The notes under the pieces were generated by a model. The model ran no database searches. It saw nothing but the letters and a program-made list of their open reading frames with translations, and had not been told where the DNA came from. A DNA stretch of 64,000 bases from an uncultured Flavobacteriaceae bacterium. Lineage in GTDB: Bacteria > Bacteroidota > Bacteroidia > Flavobacteriales > Flavobacteriaceae. Below are positions 25,706 through 34,921 of the stretch, in pieces (position 1 is the first letter of the stretch; every line of letters starts with the position of its first letter). The position numbers were made by a program, and so were the translations under genes. The stretch spans positions 62,001 to 126,000 of the forward strand of contig CALTCK010000008.1 in the NCBI GenBank assembly GCA_943842625.1. The letters are read 5' to 3'.

Positions 25706-27328
25706 TTATTTTAATATATTATTGTATAAAGATTTATTTTTTAAAACTGAAACAGCTTTAATAATCTCTGCACTATGGGTTAGGTGATAGGAATACATTC
25801 CTTCACGATAAAAATAACGCTTTAAAATCTCGTCGCTTAATAAAGTAATAATCTCCTTTTTCTTTGCTACCAGCATTTCTTCTTTAGCCTTATCAATATC
25901 AGTCATGAGTTGATTATAACTTAAATCTATATTATCTTTTAAATTTTCTTCAGAAGTTTTACGCATGGCTTTAGAAAATAATTTTTCAGATTCTGTTTCA
26001 TACTTAAACTTATTTTCTTTTATAAAAACCAAGAATTCTTCAAAATTAACATCTGTAAACATAAAATCTTCAGGACTTTCTAAATTATTTAAATAATAGT
26101 ACTGAGTTGCATAATTAAAAATCACCTGATTTTTCAACAGAGCAGTTGTAATGGTGCTAAATTTACCTGATTCAAGCTCTATGTCTGGCATTATACCACC
26201 TCCATCATAAACAATTCTTCCCCCTTTTGTTTTAAAGGAATTATATTCTTTTGAATCTACTCTTACAGGATCACCGTTTTCATCTCTATTCCAATAATCT
26301 AAAGCTTGAATACACCTACCACTCGGTGTGTAATATCTTGAGATAGTAACCTTTAATTGGGTGCCATAAGTTAATTTTTTTGGTCGTTGCACTAAGCCTT
26401 TTCCAAAACTACGAGCACCAATAATTACCGCCCTGTCTAAATCCTGCAAACCTCCCGAAACAATTTCACTAGCAGATGCACTTCGCCCATTAATAAGAAT
26501 CACTAGTGGAATTTGTAAGTCAAAAGCAGTCTTTTGAGTTTTATATGTTTTATTATACTTCTTCACAGCAGATTTAGTGGTGACAATAGGTTCGCCTTTT
26601 GGCACAAATAAATTCACAATATTCACCGCCTCTGTTAATAATCCGCCAGGATTACCCCTCAAGTCTAATATTAGTTTCGTAGCACCCTGATTTTTTAAGT
26701 CTGTTAGAGCTGCCTTTGTTTCTTTAGTGGTCTTCTTATTAAATTTAGACAAAACAATGTAACCTATATCATCACCTATCAATCTATAAAAAGGAACCGC
26801 ACGAACATCTATAGCTCCTCTTATTAAAGACGTTTCTTCTTTTTTTCCTTGACGTAAATAAGTGAGATTCACTTTTGTATCTGCCATTCCCTTTAATAAT
26901 TCGCTTGAATCTCCTTCATGTTCTTTTATATTAATATCATTAATAGTGATTATTTCATCCCCTGCTTTTAATCCAGCAATATCTGCTGGAAATCCTTTAA
27001 AAGGTTCTAAAATCACCATTTTCCCATTTTTATTTTTTACAGTTGCTCCAATACCAGTATAGACACCTGAGTTGTTTATTCTAGCATCTTCAACCTCTTG
27101 TTCGTTCCAATAAACCGTATATGGATCTAAATCGTCTAACATTCCTTTAATCGCTTTGTTTATTAAATCAGAAGGAGTGGTTTCATCTACATAATTCATG
27201 TTTAGTTCCTTAAATAAGGTGGTAAAGATTTCAATTTGCTTGGCGATTTCAAAAAAATCTTTTTTAAAACTTACCGACGCAAGTAAAATTCCTAAAGCAA
27301 GAAAAGGAATAAGAATTTTCTTTTTCAT
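25706..27328 (-). CDS. S41-family C-terminal processing peptidase
   Basis: A 540-residue CtpA/Prc-type serine protease with an N-terminal signal anchor (residues 5-20). A PDZ domain follows (GIGATVKNKNGKMVILEPF to about residue 165). The S41 domain contains LDLRGNPGGLL, the catalytic Ser within SASASEIVSGG (residues 283-293) and the catalytic Lys in RSFGKGLVQ (Lys310). A roughly 180-residue C-terminal region follows. Such enzymes trim or degrade periplasmic proteins. Its ATG overlaps the rnpA stop codon by 4 nt (ATGA), indicating coupled translation. Confidence 0.93.
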   Translation of the reverse strand: MKKKILIPFLALGILLASVSFKKDFFEIAKQIEIFTTLFKELNMNYVDETTPSDLINKAIKGMLDDLDPYTVYWNEQEVEDARINNSGVYTGIGATVKNKNGKMVILEPFKGFPADIAGLKAGDEIITINDINIKEHEGDSSELLKGMADTKVNLTYLRQGKKEETSLIRGAIDVRAVPFYRLIGDDIGYIVLSKFNKKTTKETKAALTDLKNQGATKLILDLRGNPGGLLTEAVNIVNLFVPKGEPIVTTKSAVKKYNKTYKTQKTAFDLQIPLVILINGRSASASEIVSGGLQDLDRAVIIGARSFGKGLVQRPKKLTYGTQLKVTISRYYTPSGRCIQALDYWNRDENGDPVRVDSKEYNSFKTKGGRIVYDGGGIMPDIELESGKFSTITTALLKNQVIFNYATQYYYLNNLESPEDFMFTDVNFEEFLVFIKENKFKYETESEKLFSKAMRKTSEENLKDNIDLSYNQLMTDIDKAKEEMLVAKKKEIITLLSDEILKRYFYREGMYSYHLTHSAEIIKAVSVLKNKSLYNNILK

Positions 27329-27681
27329 TTTTTCATTTTTTTAAGCACATTAACAAGTGATGTATCAATAGTGGTGTAAGCTGAATTTTCTTTTCCAATA
27401 TATAAAAAGAACATCAAATACTTTAAATCACCATCATTTTTTAATAAATGTTTTTGATGTCGATATGCTTCTTTTAGTTGTCTTTTTATACGATTTCGAG
27501 TCACAGCTTTTTTAAAATTGTGTTTCGGAACTGAAAATGCCGCCTTTGTTTTATAGCTGCTTTCTATTGGAAGATAAAACAACTTTATAGGATACTTAGT
27601 GACCGTGTTGCCTTCTGCAAAAAGAAGCTTAATTGCTTTTTTACTCTTAAGTTTTTCAGATTTTGGAAAGCTAAAATTCAT
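27325..27681 (-). CDS. rnpA: Ribonuclease P protein component
   Basis: A 118-residue basic protein that assists the RNase P RNA in 5' maturation of tRNAs. FSFPKSEKLKSKKAIKLLF is the N-terminal pattern. The RNR motif is clear in KKAVTRNRIKRQLKEAYR. The usual partner rpmH is not upstream here; the 122 bp before it contain no ribosomal protein frame. Instead rnpA heads an operon with the S41 peptidase and the desaturase, an arrangement I recall from other flavobacteria. Confidence 0.94.
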   Translation of the reverse strand: MNFSFPKSEKLKSKKAIKLLFAEGNTVTKYPIKLFYLPIESSYKTKAAFSVPKHNFKKAVTRNRIKRQLKEAYRHQKHLLKNDGDLKYLMFFLYIGKENSAYTTIDTSLVNVLKKMKK

Positions 27682-27803
27682 GTTGGTAAATGTATTAAAT
27701 AAGGGGCAGTATCACCAATAAATTAGAAGCCAATATCTAAATCTACCCGGTTTCTGCTTCCGTTTCTTTAGCGTATTAGCGTTGTGAGATAACTTTTCAA
27801 CAA

Positions 27804-29612
27804 CTATTTTAGATTGTAAGTATTGTTTTCTAGATTAATATCTGCCATTAGGCTAGAGGCGTCAATCACAATGCTTTTAATTTTCTTCTCTTTTTTAAGA
27901 ATAAAGGAGTAGTTTGGGTAAGCCCAAGCCCAGTCTGGTAAAACATTCCAACTTTCATTAAGCCGTGGGTTTGGCTTATTGGTTCGCATCATTTGTAATG
28001 GAATGTAAAAGTTATCCGTCGTACCGTCTTCATAAGTTACCTTAATATCTATTGGCATGGGCATTAAACCAATCCTTTCAAGAGTTATAGTCGTCTTTTC
28101 TTTTTCAGAAACTATATTCTTGATGCCGTAATCTATAGTATTAGTTGTCTGTGTCCAGTCCGTCAAATACCAATCTAATTCTGCGCCCGACACTTTTTCT
28201 GCAACTCTTATAAAATCGTTAGGTGTTGGGTGTTTAAAAGCCCACTCTTTATAATATCGTAACAGTGTTTTCTTTAAATTATCTTTACCCATTACATATT
28301 CAAGTTGGGAAAGAAAAACAGCACCTTTGCTATATGCGGCAATACCGTATCCAGTATTGGTGGTATAACGATCTGCTTGAGTAGACTGGGGTTGCTCTTT
28401 ACCGCTAGTAGCAATATAATTATATCCTCTGTATGAGTTTGAATTCGGATTGTCTTTTCCTTCCTTCATTATTTCATTCATAGCCAGGTTAGAAATATAG
28501 GAGGTAAATCCTTCATCCATCCATTCGTGTTTACTTTCGTTTGTCGCTAATAAAAATTGAAACCATGTGTGAGCCAATTCATGAGCTGTAACCCCAATTA
28601 AACTTCCTAGCTTTCTTTTACCAGTAATTAAAGTACACATTGCATATTCCATGCCCCCATCACCGCCTTGAATAACAGAATACTGTTTATAGGGATAATC
28701 ACCAACATGTTCATTAAAATAAGACAATAGTTGCGCTGTTTTTTCTTGTAGACTTTTCCAATTTTCAATAATTTCAGGATCGTTTTTATAGTAAAAATTT
28801 AGGATAACCCCATTAGGACCCGTATAAGTGTCGTGGACAAAATCTTTATCCGCCGCCCAAGCAAAGTCATGAACATTTGGCGCTTTAAAATGCCAAGTTC
28901 TGGTCTTTCCCTTAGTTTTTTTACCTAAACCTTTTTTATCTCCATTCTGAAGATATCCAGTGCCACCTATAATATAGTTTTCATCAAGTTTTATTCGCAC
29001 ATCATAATTTCCCCATACACTGTGAAATTCACGCGCTATGTATGGTATCGCATGCCAACCTTCAAAATCATATTCTGCTATTTTTGGAAACCACTGTGTC
29101 ATAGAATACGCGATACCTTCCGAGTTATTTCTTCCCGATCTCCTTATTTGAACCGGTATCTGCGCGTCCCAATCCATTGTAAATACAGTTGATTTGTTAG
29201 GTAAAATGGGAGTATTTAAGTCAACTTCTAATATAGTCCCAGCAATTTCAAAAGACAAAAGAACTCCATCTTGTGTTAGTCGTTGAGGTTTTATAAAACC
29301 AATTTCTGAGGGTAATAATTTAGAAATACGATCACCAACCCTTTTGTCTGAATCTTCAATATTTCTTGAACGAACATCCATTTCGCTGCCAGGTTGAAAA
29401 GCATTAAAGTATAAATGATAAAACACCCGATATAAAGTATCGGGTGAGTTGTTAGTGTAAGTTAGCTCTTGAACACCTTTATATTGGTGGGTTTCAACAT
29501 CCAAATCTATTGCTATTTTGTAGTCTGCTTTTTGTTGCCAGTAAGAAGTGTTGTTTTGGGAAAACCCCACACCAAACACCATTAAAAAAATAAGATTTAA
29601 AAATAACTTCAT
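27804..29612 (-). CDS. M1-family metallopeptidase, secreted
   Basis: A 602-residue gluzincin aminopeptidase with a clear signal peptide ending near GFSQ. The zinc site is HELAH at residues 344-348 with the third ligand Glu367 in EWMDEGF. GDGGMEYAM (about 317-325) is the counterpart of the GAMEN substrate motif. The N-terminal beta domain starts DYKIAIDLDVETHQY. It lacks the large C-terminal helical domain of classical aminopeptidase N, as is common for Bacteroidota versions. It lies 4 nt behind the S8 peptidase gene on the same strand. Confidence 0.92.
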   Translation of the reverse strand: MKLFLNLIFLMVFGVGFSQNNTSYWQQKADYKIAIDLDVETHQYKGVQELTYTNNSPDTLYRVFYHLYFNAFQPGSEMDVRSRNIEDSDKRVGDRISKLLPSEIGFIKPQRLTQDGVLLSFEIAGTILEVDLNTPILPNKSTVFTMDWDAQIPVQIRRSGRNNSEGIAYSMTQWFPKIAEYDFEGWHAIPYIAREFHSVWGNYDVRIKLDENYIIGGTGYLQNGDKKGLGKKTKGKTRTWHFKAPNVHDFAWAADKDFVHDTYTGPNGVILNFYYKNDPEIIENWKSLQEKTAQLLSYFNEHVGDYPYKQYSVIQGGDGGMEYAMCTLITGKRKLGSLIGVTAHELAHTWFQFLLATNESKHEWMDEGFTSYISNLAMNEIMKEGKDNPNSNSYRGYNYIATSGKEQPQSTQADRYTTNTGYGIAAYSKGAVFLSQLEYVMGKDNLKKTLLRYYKEWAFKHPTPNDFIRVAEKVSGAELDWYLTDWTQTTNTIDYGIKNIVSEKEKTTITLERIGLMPMPIDIKVTYEDGTTDNFYIPLQMMRTNKPNPRLNESWNVLPDWAWAYPNYSFILKKEKKIKSIVIDASSLMADINLENNTYNLK

Positions 29613-29616
29613 ATAA

Positions 29617-31281
29617 TTACAGTTTGCTTGCTAAAATTAGTGCGTTGTATAAATTTACTGTTTTTCCAGATTTAGAGATAGCAGTAAACGGCTGCATTTT
29701 AGATTCGTCTCCGCCAACAATTACTGAGGCAGAAACACTTAAGCCGCTATCCATTAACACTCGCTTTACTTGTTTAGCGGATAGTTTTGGATAATAAGAG
29801 CGAACCATGGCTGCAACTCCCGCAGCGTTAGGCGATGCCATTGATGTTCCTTGTAAATACTCATAGGTATCTAGTGGAGTTGTTGACCAAATTTTTACAC
29901 CAGGAGAAAATAGATCAACATTTGCCGCTCCATAATTAGAAAAAGTAGCAACCATCTCTTTTCCATACTTATAATTTAAAGCCCCAATTGTGATAAAATT
30001 ATCACTAATCTCTTCGCTTTTTATTGCTTCGTCGTTGGGGTAACTCACTACAACATCTAAATTGTTTGCATCGTTTCCTGCTGCATTAACGATTAACACA
30101 TCTTTTTTTGCAGCATATTTAATAGCATCCCAAACCCATTCTGGGTTTTGTGAAAACGCTTTACCAAAACTAGTGTTGATTACCTTTGCTCCATTATCAG
30201 CAGCATAACGGATTGCCAACGCCACATCTTTATCATATTCATCTCCGTCTGGTACAGCTCTTAATGCCATGATTTCAACATTTTGAGCCACTCCATCCAT
30301 TCCAATATTATTACCTCTTTGCGCTGCAATAATTCCAGCTACATGAGTTCCGTGCTTTGCATCTTCTTTTTTTAAATCTGGCCCATCAACATCATTATTA
30401 CCATAAACATTATCGTTAATATCGTATGGATTGTCCTTAAGAACAGCTCTAAAATCAGTATCCATTGTGAAGTGATTTTCTAATCGGCCCTGAAAGTACT
30501 GAACTCCTCCATTAAGACGTTCTTTAAATTCGGGAATAGTACCTCCATAAGAAAGCATTTGAGAAAGAATGCCAATATTTTTTTGATCCTCTTCTGTCGG
30601 ATCTGAAATACTAGTTAAATCCTCAGCGCTGTAATCTTCTTTTCCTACTTTTTTAGAAATAGCGTCATGAGATACTGTTACTTGATTAAGCATCTGGCTA
30701 TACCTATCAAAGTTAGCTTTTGTTTCTTTGTGCTCTTTATTATATTCTGATTTTGCACTCTCGTAAAGGTTGAAAGTATCTTTTTCGCTTTCCTCAATAT
30801 CATCTTTACTTTTTCCATCAAAAGCAGCATTGTATCTTTTTATAATACGAACAAATTCAAGGTTTTCACCAACAATATCACCTAAAAAGTTCCATCCATG
30901 AACGTCATCTATATATCCGTTTTTATCGTCGTCAATTCCGTTGTTTGGAATCTCCTTTGTATTCGTCCAAATTACGTTTTTTAAATCTTCATGCTCAATA
31001 TCAACTCCACTATCAATTACAGCAACGATTACTTTTGTTCCTTTAAGACTTGGAATTAATTCCGCATAAGCTTTATCAACACTCATACCAGGTATGGTGT
31101 CAGAAGCTAAATCAGTGTAGCTCCAACTTTTAAGCTGGGCATCTTCAATTTTAGTTGTTTTAACTGTTTTTTCGTTTGTATTTTTTAAAAGAGCCGCATT
31201 AATTGGCTTTACAGTACTTCCACAACTTGTTAATAATATAGTTGTTGTAGCTGCGAATAAAAGAGGTTTTAATATTTTCAT
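29617..31281 (-). CDS. S8-family (subtilisin-like) serine peptidase, lipoprotein
   Basis: A 554-residue subtilase with a lipoprotein signal (ILLTSCGS, Cys20). The triad is visible: Asp90 in VIAVIDSGVD, His310 in HGTHVAGI and Ser479 in GTSMASPNAAG. Asn402 in NAAGND would form the oxyanion hole. The Asp-His distance of 220 residues is far larger than in subtilisin because of a helical, charged insertion (about residues 130-300). A pro-region of about 60 residues precedes the domain. It is probably cotranscribed with the upstream metallo-hydrolase and downstream M1 peptidase genes, since gaps are 4-6 nt. Confidence 0.93.
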   Translation of the reverse strand: MKILKPLLFAATTTILLTSCGSTVKPINAALLKNTNEKTVKTTKIEDAQLKSWSYTDLASDTIPGMSVDKAYAELIPSLKGTKVIVAVIDSGVDIEHEDLKNVIWTNTKEIPNNGIDDDKNGYIDDVHGWNFLGDIVGENLEFVRIIKRYNAAFDGKSKDDIEESEKDTFNLYESAKSEYNKEHKETKANFDRYSQMLNQVTVSHDAISKKVGKEDYSAEDLTSISDPTEEDQKNIGILSQMLSYGGTIPEFKERLNGGVQYFQGRLENHFTMDTDFRAVLKDNPYDINDNVYGNNDVDGPDLKKEDAKHGTHVAGIIAAQRGNNIGMDGVAQNVEIMALRAVPDGDEYDKDVALAIRYAADNGAKVINTSFGKAFSQNPEWVWDAIKYAAKKDVLIVNAAGNDANNLDVVVSYPNDEAIKSEEISDNFITIGALNYKYGKEMVATFSNYGAANVDLFSPGVKIWSTTPLDTYEYLQGTSMASPNAAGVAAMVRSYYPKLSAKQVKRVLMDSGLSVSASVIVGGDESKMQPFTAISKSGKTVNLYNALILASKL

Positions 31282-31287
31282 TGTTAT

Positions 31288-32148
31288 TTAATTAAAAAAT
31301 TCGTTAATCGTAAAACACTCGTCGAGACGAACTCCTCTGTCGGTATGTTTTACAGTAATAATTGGATTATGAGCATCATGCTCTAGAAATAAATAGTAAT
31401 TATTATTTGCTGCCAAATTTAGAAATTTTTCTTTTTCCGGCATAGTTAATAAAGGTCTTGTGTCATATCCCATTACAAAAGGCAAGGGTATATGTCCAAC
31501 GGTTGGCAATAAATCTGCCATAAAGACTACCTTTTTTCCTTTATAATTAATATGTGGAATCATTTGTTTCTCGGTATGACCATCTGCAAAAAAAATATCA
31601 AAATTCATTTTTTTTGATTCTAAAAAATCATCATCATAGCTCTCAACAAAATTTAATTGTCCACTTTCTTGTATCGGTATTATATTTTCGACTAGAAAAG
31701 ATGCTTTTTCTCGACGATTTGGTTTTGTAGCCCAATCCCAGTGATTTTTATTGCTCCAATAGGTTGCGTTTTTAAAGGAAGGCTCATAACCTGTTTTATT
31801 TTTATTCCACTGTATGGCACCCCCACAATGGTCAAAATGGAGGTGAGACAAAAACACATCTGTAATATCATCTTTATGGAAACCTTTGTTGTTTAGTGAA
31901 GACTCTAACTTATGCTCTCCCCAGGGATAGTAATATCCAAAAAATTTATCACTTTGTTTATTGCCCATACCTGTATCTATTAAGGTAAGCCTATTGCCAT
32001 CTTCGATTAATAGACAGCGAGCAGCAATATCTATCATATTGTTATTATCACTTGGATTTGTTTTGGACCAAATTGATTTAGGAACCACGCCAAACATAGC
32101 TCCGCCATCTAATTTAAAATTACCTGCTTCGATAGGGTGTAATTCCAT
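31288..32148 (-). CDS. Metallo-beta-lactamase fold hydrolase
   Basis: A 286-residue MBL-fold metallo-hydrolase. The metal motif is LSHLHFDHCGGA (HxHxDH). Asp in LIDTGMGNK, His in FADGHTEKQM and His in LFLEHDAHNP give the other ligands. There is no signal peptide. The family includes lactonases and other hydrolases, and the arrangement resembles quorum-quenching lactonase-like proteins, but the substrate is unknown. It is the first gene of an MBL-S8-M1 unit. Confidence 0.85.
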   Translation of the reverse strand: MELHPIEAGNFKLDGGAMFGVVPKSIWSKTNPSDNNNMIDIAARCLLIEDGNRLTLIDTGMGNKQSDKFFGYYYPWGEHKLESSLNNKGFHKDDITDVFLSHLHFDHCGGAIQWNKNKTGYEPSFKNATYWSNKNHWDWATKPNRREKASFLVENIIPIQESGQLNFVESYDDDFLESKKMNFDIFFADGHTEKQMIPHINYKGKKVVFMADLLPTVGHIPLPFVMGYDTRPLLTMPEKEKFLNLAANNNYYLFLEHDAHNPIITVKHTDRGVRLDECFTINEFFN

Positions 32149-32258
32149 AGGAGAACAAAGGTAATTAAACAGATGAATAAGGGCAAAATCTTATGAGATT
32201 ATTAAGATATTATGCTAATTTGTATTTGTAAAATAATTTTAGAATTTAAAGCGTTGAT

Positions 32259-34481
32259 TTATTTGTTAAGAATTGCAGCTAATTTCTCTCCATAATCTAT
32301 AAAAGCAATAGTCTCATCCGTCCGAGCTAACTTTATATTATCAAATATTAAAAGCGCATTACCGCTACTTTCAATGTGATAAATATACTGGCTTTCAAAG
32401 AAGCGAATAATTTCTTCAGTGAAAAATGACCGAATTTCAGATTCATTGTTTCCCATAAGTAAGAATTTTTTTGAAAAATCAGGATACATTTCAAAATCAA
32501 TATCTTTATAACCCGTAAACGCCATAACCCGATCAAAAATTTTCCCCAAAACCCCTTCCTTTTCCATAGAGAAAACAGGAATTTTTTTATTTAGCTTTAG
32601 AACCATTAACGTGGTATTAAAAGTTTCAGCTGTAAAAGCTTGTCCCTGATTAAATGTTATATCTGCAATTTCCCAAGACACGCCTATACCTTGAAACGAC
32701 CCCTTCAAACTATTGTATTTTTGTTCAATAGGTCTAATCTCAAAAAAATGAAACTTTTTAAAATAGTCCGTATTCCAATCCACTTGACTCGAGAATTGAA
32801 AGTCTTTTTCGGTTGCTAAATTTCTTAAGCGTTTTTGTCTTTGAGATAATTTAGCGTCAGAGCTAGTCAAACAAATTTTCAAAGCTCTATTATGGCTGGA
32901 TGACGATACGTGCAAGTCTAGTCCAGTAATAAAAACTTTCCCACCAGACGCTCTTTGTGTTTTTAGATATTCCGCCAAGTAATCCATATAGGTAATACCT
33001 ACCAATCTAGTTTCTGATAAATCAATGTTGACATCAGCACCTTGAGGTATTTGTGCTATTAGCTTATCAACTTTTAAAATCCCTAAAAAATTAGCAACTC
33101 CTTTAATTTTAAGATCGAAAGCAGTGTCAGACAATTTCACGAGCCTGGTCCTTGATTTATAAATCATTTTAAAAAATTGCGGGATAGATAACTTCGCTAA
33201 TAGCATATGTGTAATCAGCGCTAGTAGAAGGCCGCCAAGTAAACCACCCAATAAATTAGTGTATAAAGTTAAAACCATAGTAAAAACAAAGAAAACAAGC
33301 TGCTCTGTTCCTTGGTTGTAAACTTGTTTAAAAACTGCGGGTGATGCTAATTTAAAACCAGTGTATACAAGTAAAACAGCAAAAGCACACAAAGGCACCT
33401 GTCTCATTATTGGGCTTAATAATACGATAAAAACTAATAACAATAGGCCTTGATACATGTTTGACCATTTTGTTTTTGCTCCATTGTGAATGTTTACAGT
33501 ACTTCTAATAATAACAGCAATTATGGGGAGTCCTCCAATTAAACCTGCTACCATTGTACTTATACCAATCCCTGTTAAGTCCTTATTTAAATTTGTTTTT
33601 CGTCTGTATGGATCAATTTTATCAACTGCTTTTGCGATAGCCAAGGACTCTATACTTGTAATTATTAACATTGAAAATACTGTTGTCCAAAACTCGAGGG
33701 TATTTATTTTACTAAAGTTAGGGTGCATTACAGAATCCATTATTGAATCAGGAATATCCAACAGTAAATCAGGGCCTATATCGTAGGCTTTTCCAAAAAA
33801 AGAAACGGTTTGTTGATCAAAGAAATTGAACGCGTATACAAATGGGATCGAAAGAGCTATAACCCACATGGGCGCTGGTAAAATATGAAAAAATCGATAA
33901 CTGGTTTTAGAATGAAATAGCAACAATAACAACCCTGTCAAAGCGATAACTAAAACAAAGGGATTGGCTTCTGGCAACAATAAAAAAGCATCGATTAGAT
34001 TTTGAATAATACTGCTGCTGTCAGAATTTGTTCCCAGCGCAACATGTATTTGTTTTGCAAAAATGATTATTCCTATGGCTGCCAATATACCATGAATTAC
34101 AGAAGAATGAAAGACCTCTGCTAATCTTCCTAATTTCAACAACCCGAGCAGCATTTGAATTGCACCTGAAATTACCACAGCTGCTAATACATAATTAAAC
34201 GCTTGCCCAGACCCATCGTCCATCAAAACAATACCTAAAAGAATTACCCCGATAACCCCTTTAGCAGGACCATTGACCGAGATATGACCACCCCGGTATA
34301 AGGTGGTAACAACTCCTCCAATAATTGCAGAAAAGATACCAGACATTGCGGGTGCTCCCGCAGCAAGAGCAATACCTAACGAAAGAGGTAAAGCAATAAG
34401 CGCCACACTTACCGCAGCAATTAAATCACTTCGCCAATTTTGAATTAACCCCTGAACACCTTTCTTTGGTATGGTTTCCAT
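32259..34481 (-). CDS. SulP-family inorganic anion transporter with STAS domain and extra C-terminal domain
   Basis: A 740-residue transporter. About 10-12 hydrophobic helices fill residues 15-430. SulP signatures are visible at the start (VALIALPLSLGIALAAGAPA), in HISVNGPAKG, and in VDKIDPYRRKTNLNKDLTGI. A STAS domain follows (about 447-540, NIDLSETRLVGITYMDYLAE). The last roughly 150 residues (from about 590) form an additional domain ending in SSGNALLIFDNIK that is not part of a standard SulP protein. Likely substrates are sulfate or bicarbonate; there is no carbonic anhydrase or sulfur gene next to it to decide. Confidence 0.88.
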   Translation of the reverse strand: METIPKKGVQGLIQNWRSDLIAAVSVALIALPLSLGIALAAGAPAMSGIFSAIIGGVVTTLYRGGHISVNGPAKGVIGVILLGIVLMDDGSGQAFNYVLAAVVISGAIQMLLGLLKLGRLAEVFHSSVIHGILAAIGIIIFAKQIHVALGTNSDSSSIIQNLIDAFLLLPEANPFVLVIALTGLLLLLFHSKTSYRFFHILPAPMWVIALSIPFVYAFNFFDQQTVSFFGKAYDIGPDLLLDIPDSIMDSVMHPNFSKINTLEFWTTVFSMLIITSIESLAIAKAVDKIDPYRRKTNLNKDLTGIGISTMVAGLIGGLPIIAVIIRSTVNIHNGAKTKWSNMYQGLLLLVFIVLLSPIMRQVPLCAFAVLLVYTGFKLASPAVFKQVYNQGTEQLVFFVFTMVLTLYTNLLGGLLGGLLLALITHMLLAKLSIPQFFKMIYKSRTRLVKLSDTAFDLKIKGVANFLGILKVDKLIAQIPQGADVNIDLSETRLVGITYMDYLAEYLKTQRASGGKVFITGLDLHVSSSSHNRALKICLTSSDAKLSQRQKRLRNLATEKDFQFSSQVDWNTDYFKKFHFFEIRPIEQKYNSLKGSFQGIGVSWEIADITFNQGQAFTAETFNTTLMVLKLNKKIPVFSMEKEGVLGKIFDRVMAFTGYKDIDFEMYPDFSKKFLLMGNNESEIRSFFTEEIIRFFESQYIYHIESSGNALLIFDNIKLARTDETIAFIDYGEKLAAILNK

Positions 34482-34586
34482 TTTTAATCTTTGACAGTTT
34501 TATTACTAAATAGCTAAAATAGTAAATATTCAGAATTATTTCTATACTAATAAGACAAAGAGATGATCCAATCAGGTGTCGTGTAA

Positions 34587-34919
34587 CTATAATTCTTCAG
34601 GTGCTAGCTCTAAATACAGTCCCTCTAACCCTTTTGTTATAGATATTTGACAACCTAACCTACTATTTTCTTTAACATTAAACGCTTCAGATAACATAGC
34701 TTCTTCTTCTTCTCCTTTTTCAGGAATAGCGTGTTTGGAATGAATATAGCATTGACAAGAGGCACACATAGCCAACCCACCACAAATCCCAATAGTCCCT
34801 TCCGGAGCTAATTCATAAGACCGCACAATTTCCATGATATTCATAGCCATGTCTGTTGGTGCTAGAACTTTATGAATATGTCCATCTCTATCCTTTATAG
34901 TGATATTAATGTCTGACAT
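34587..34919 (-). CDS. 2Fe-2S ferredoxin
   Basis: A 110-residue adrenodoxin-type ferredoxin. Four cysteine ligands fit the pattern: CGGLAMCASCQC gives three, and LGCQIS the fourth. An extra Cys lies in the first cluster. The N-terminus INITIKDRDGHIHKV starts the beta-grasp fold. The gene lies 2 nt behind the ferredoxin reductase gene, so the two presumably work as a redox pair passing electrons from NAD(P)H to an unknown acceptor. Confidence 0.93.
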   Translation of the reverse strand: MSDINITIKDRDGHIHKVLAPTDMAMNIMEIVRSYELAPEGTIGICGGLAMCASCQCYIHSKHAIPEKGEEEEAMLSEAFNVKENSRLGCQISITKGLEGLYLELAPEEL

Positions 34920-34921
34920 TA

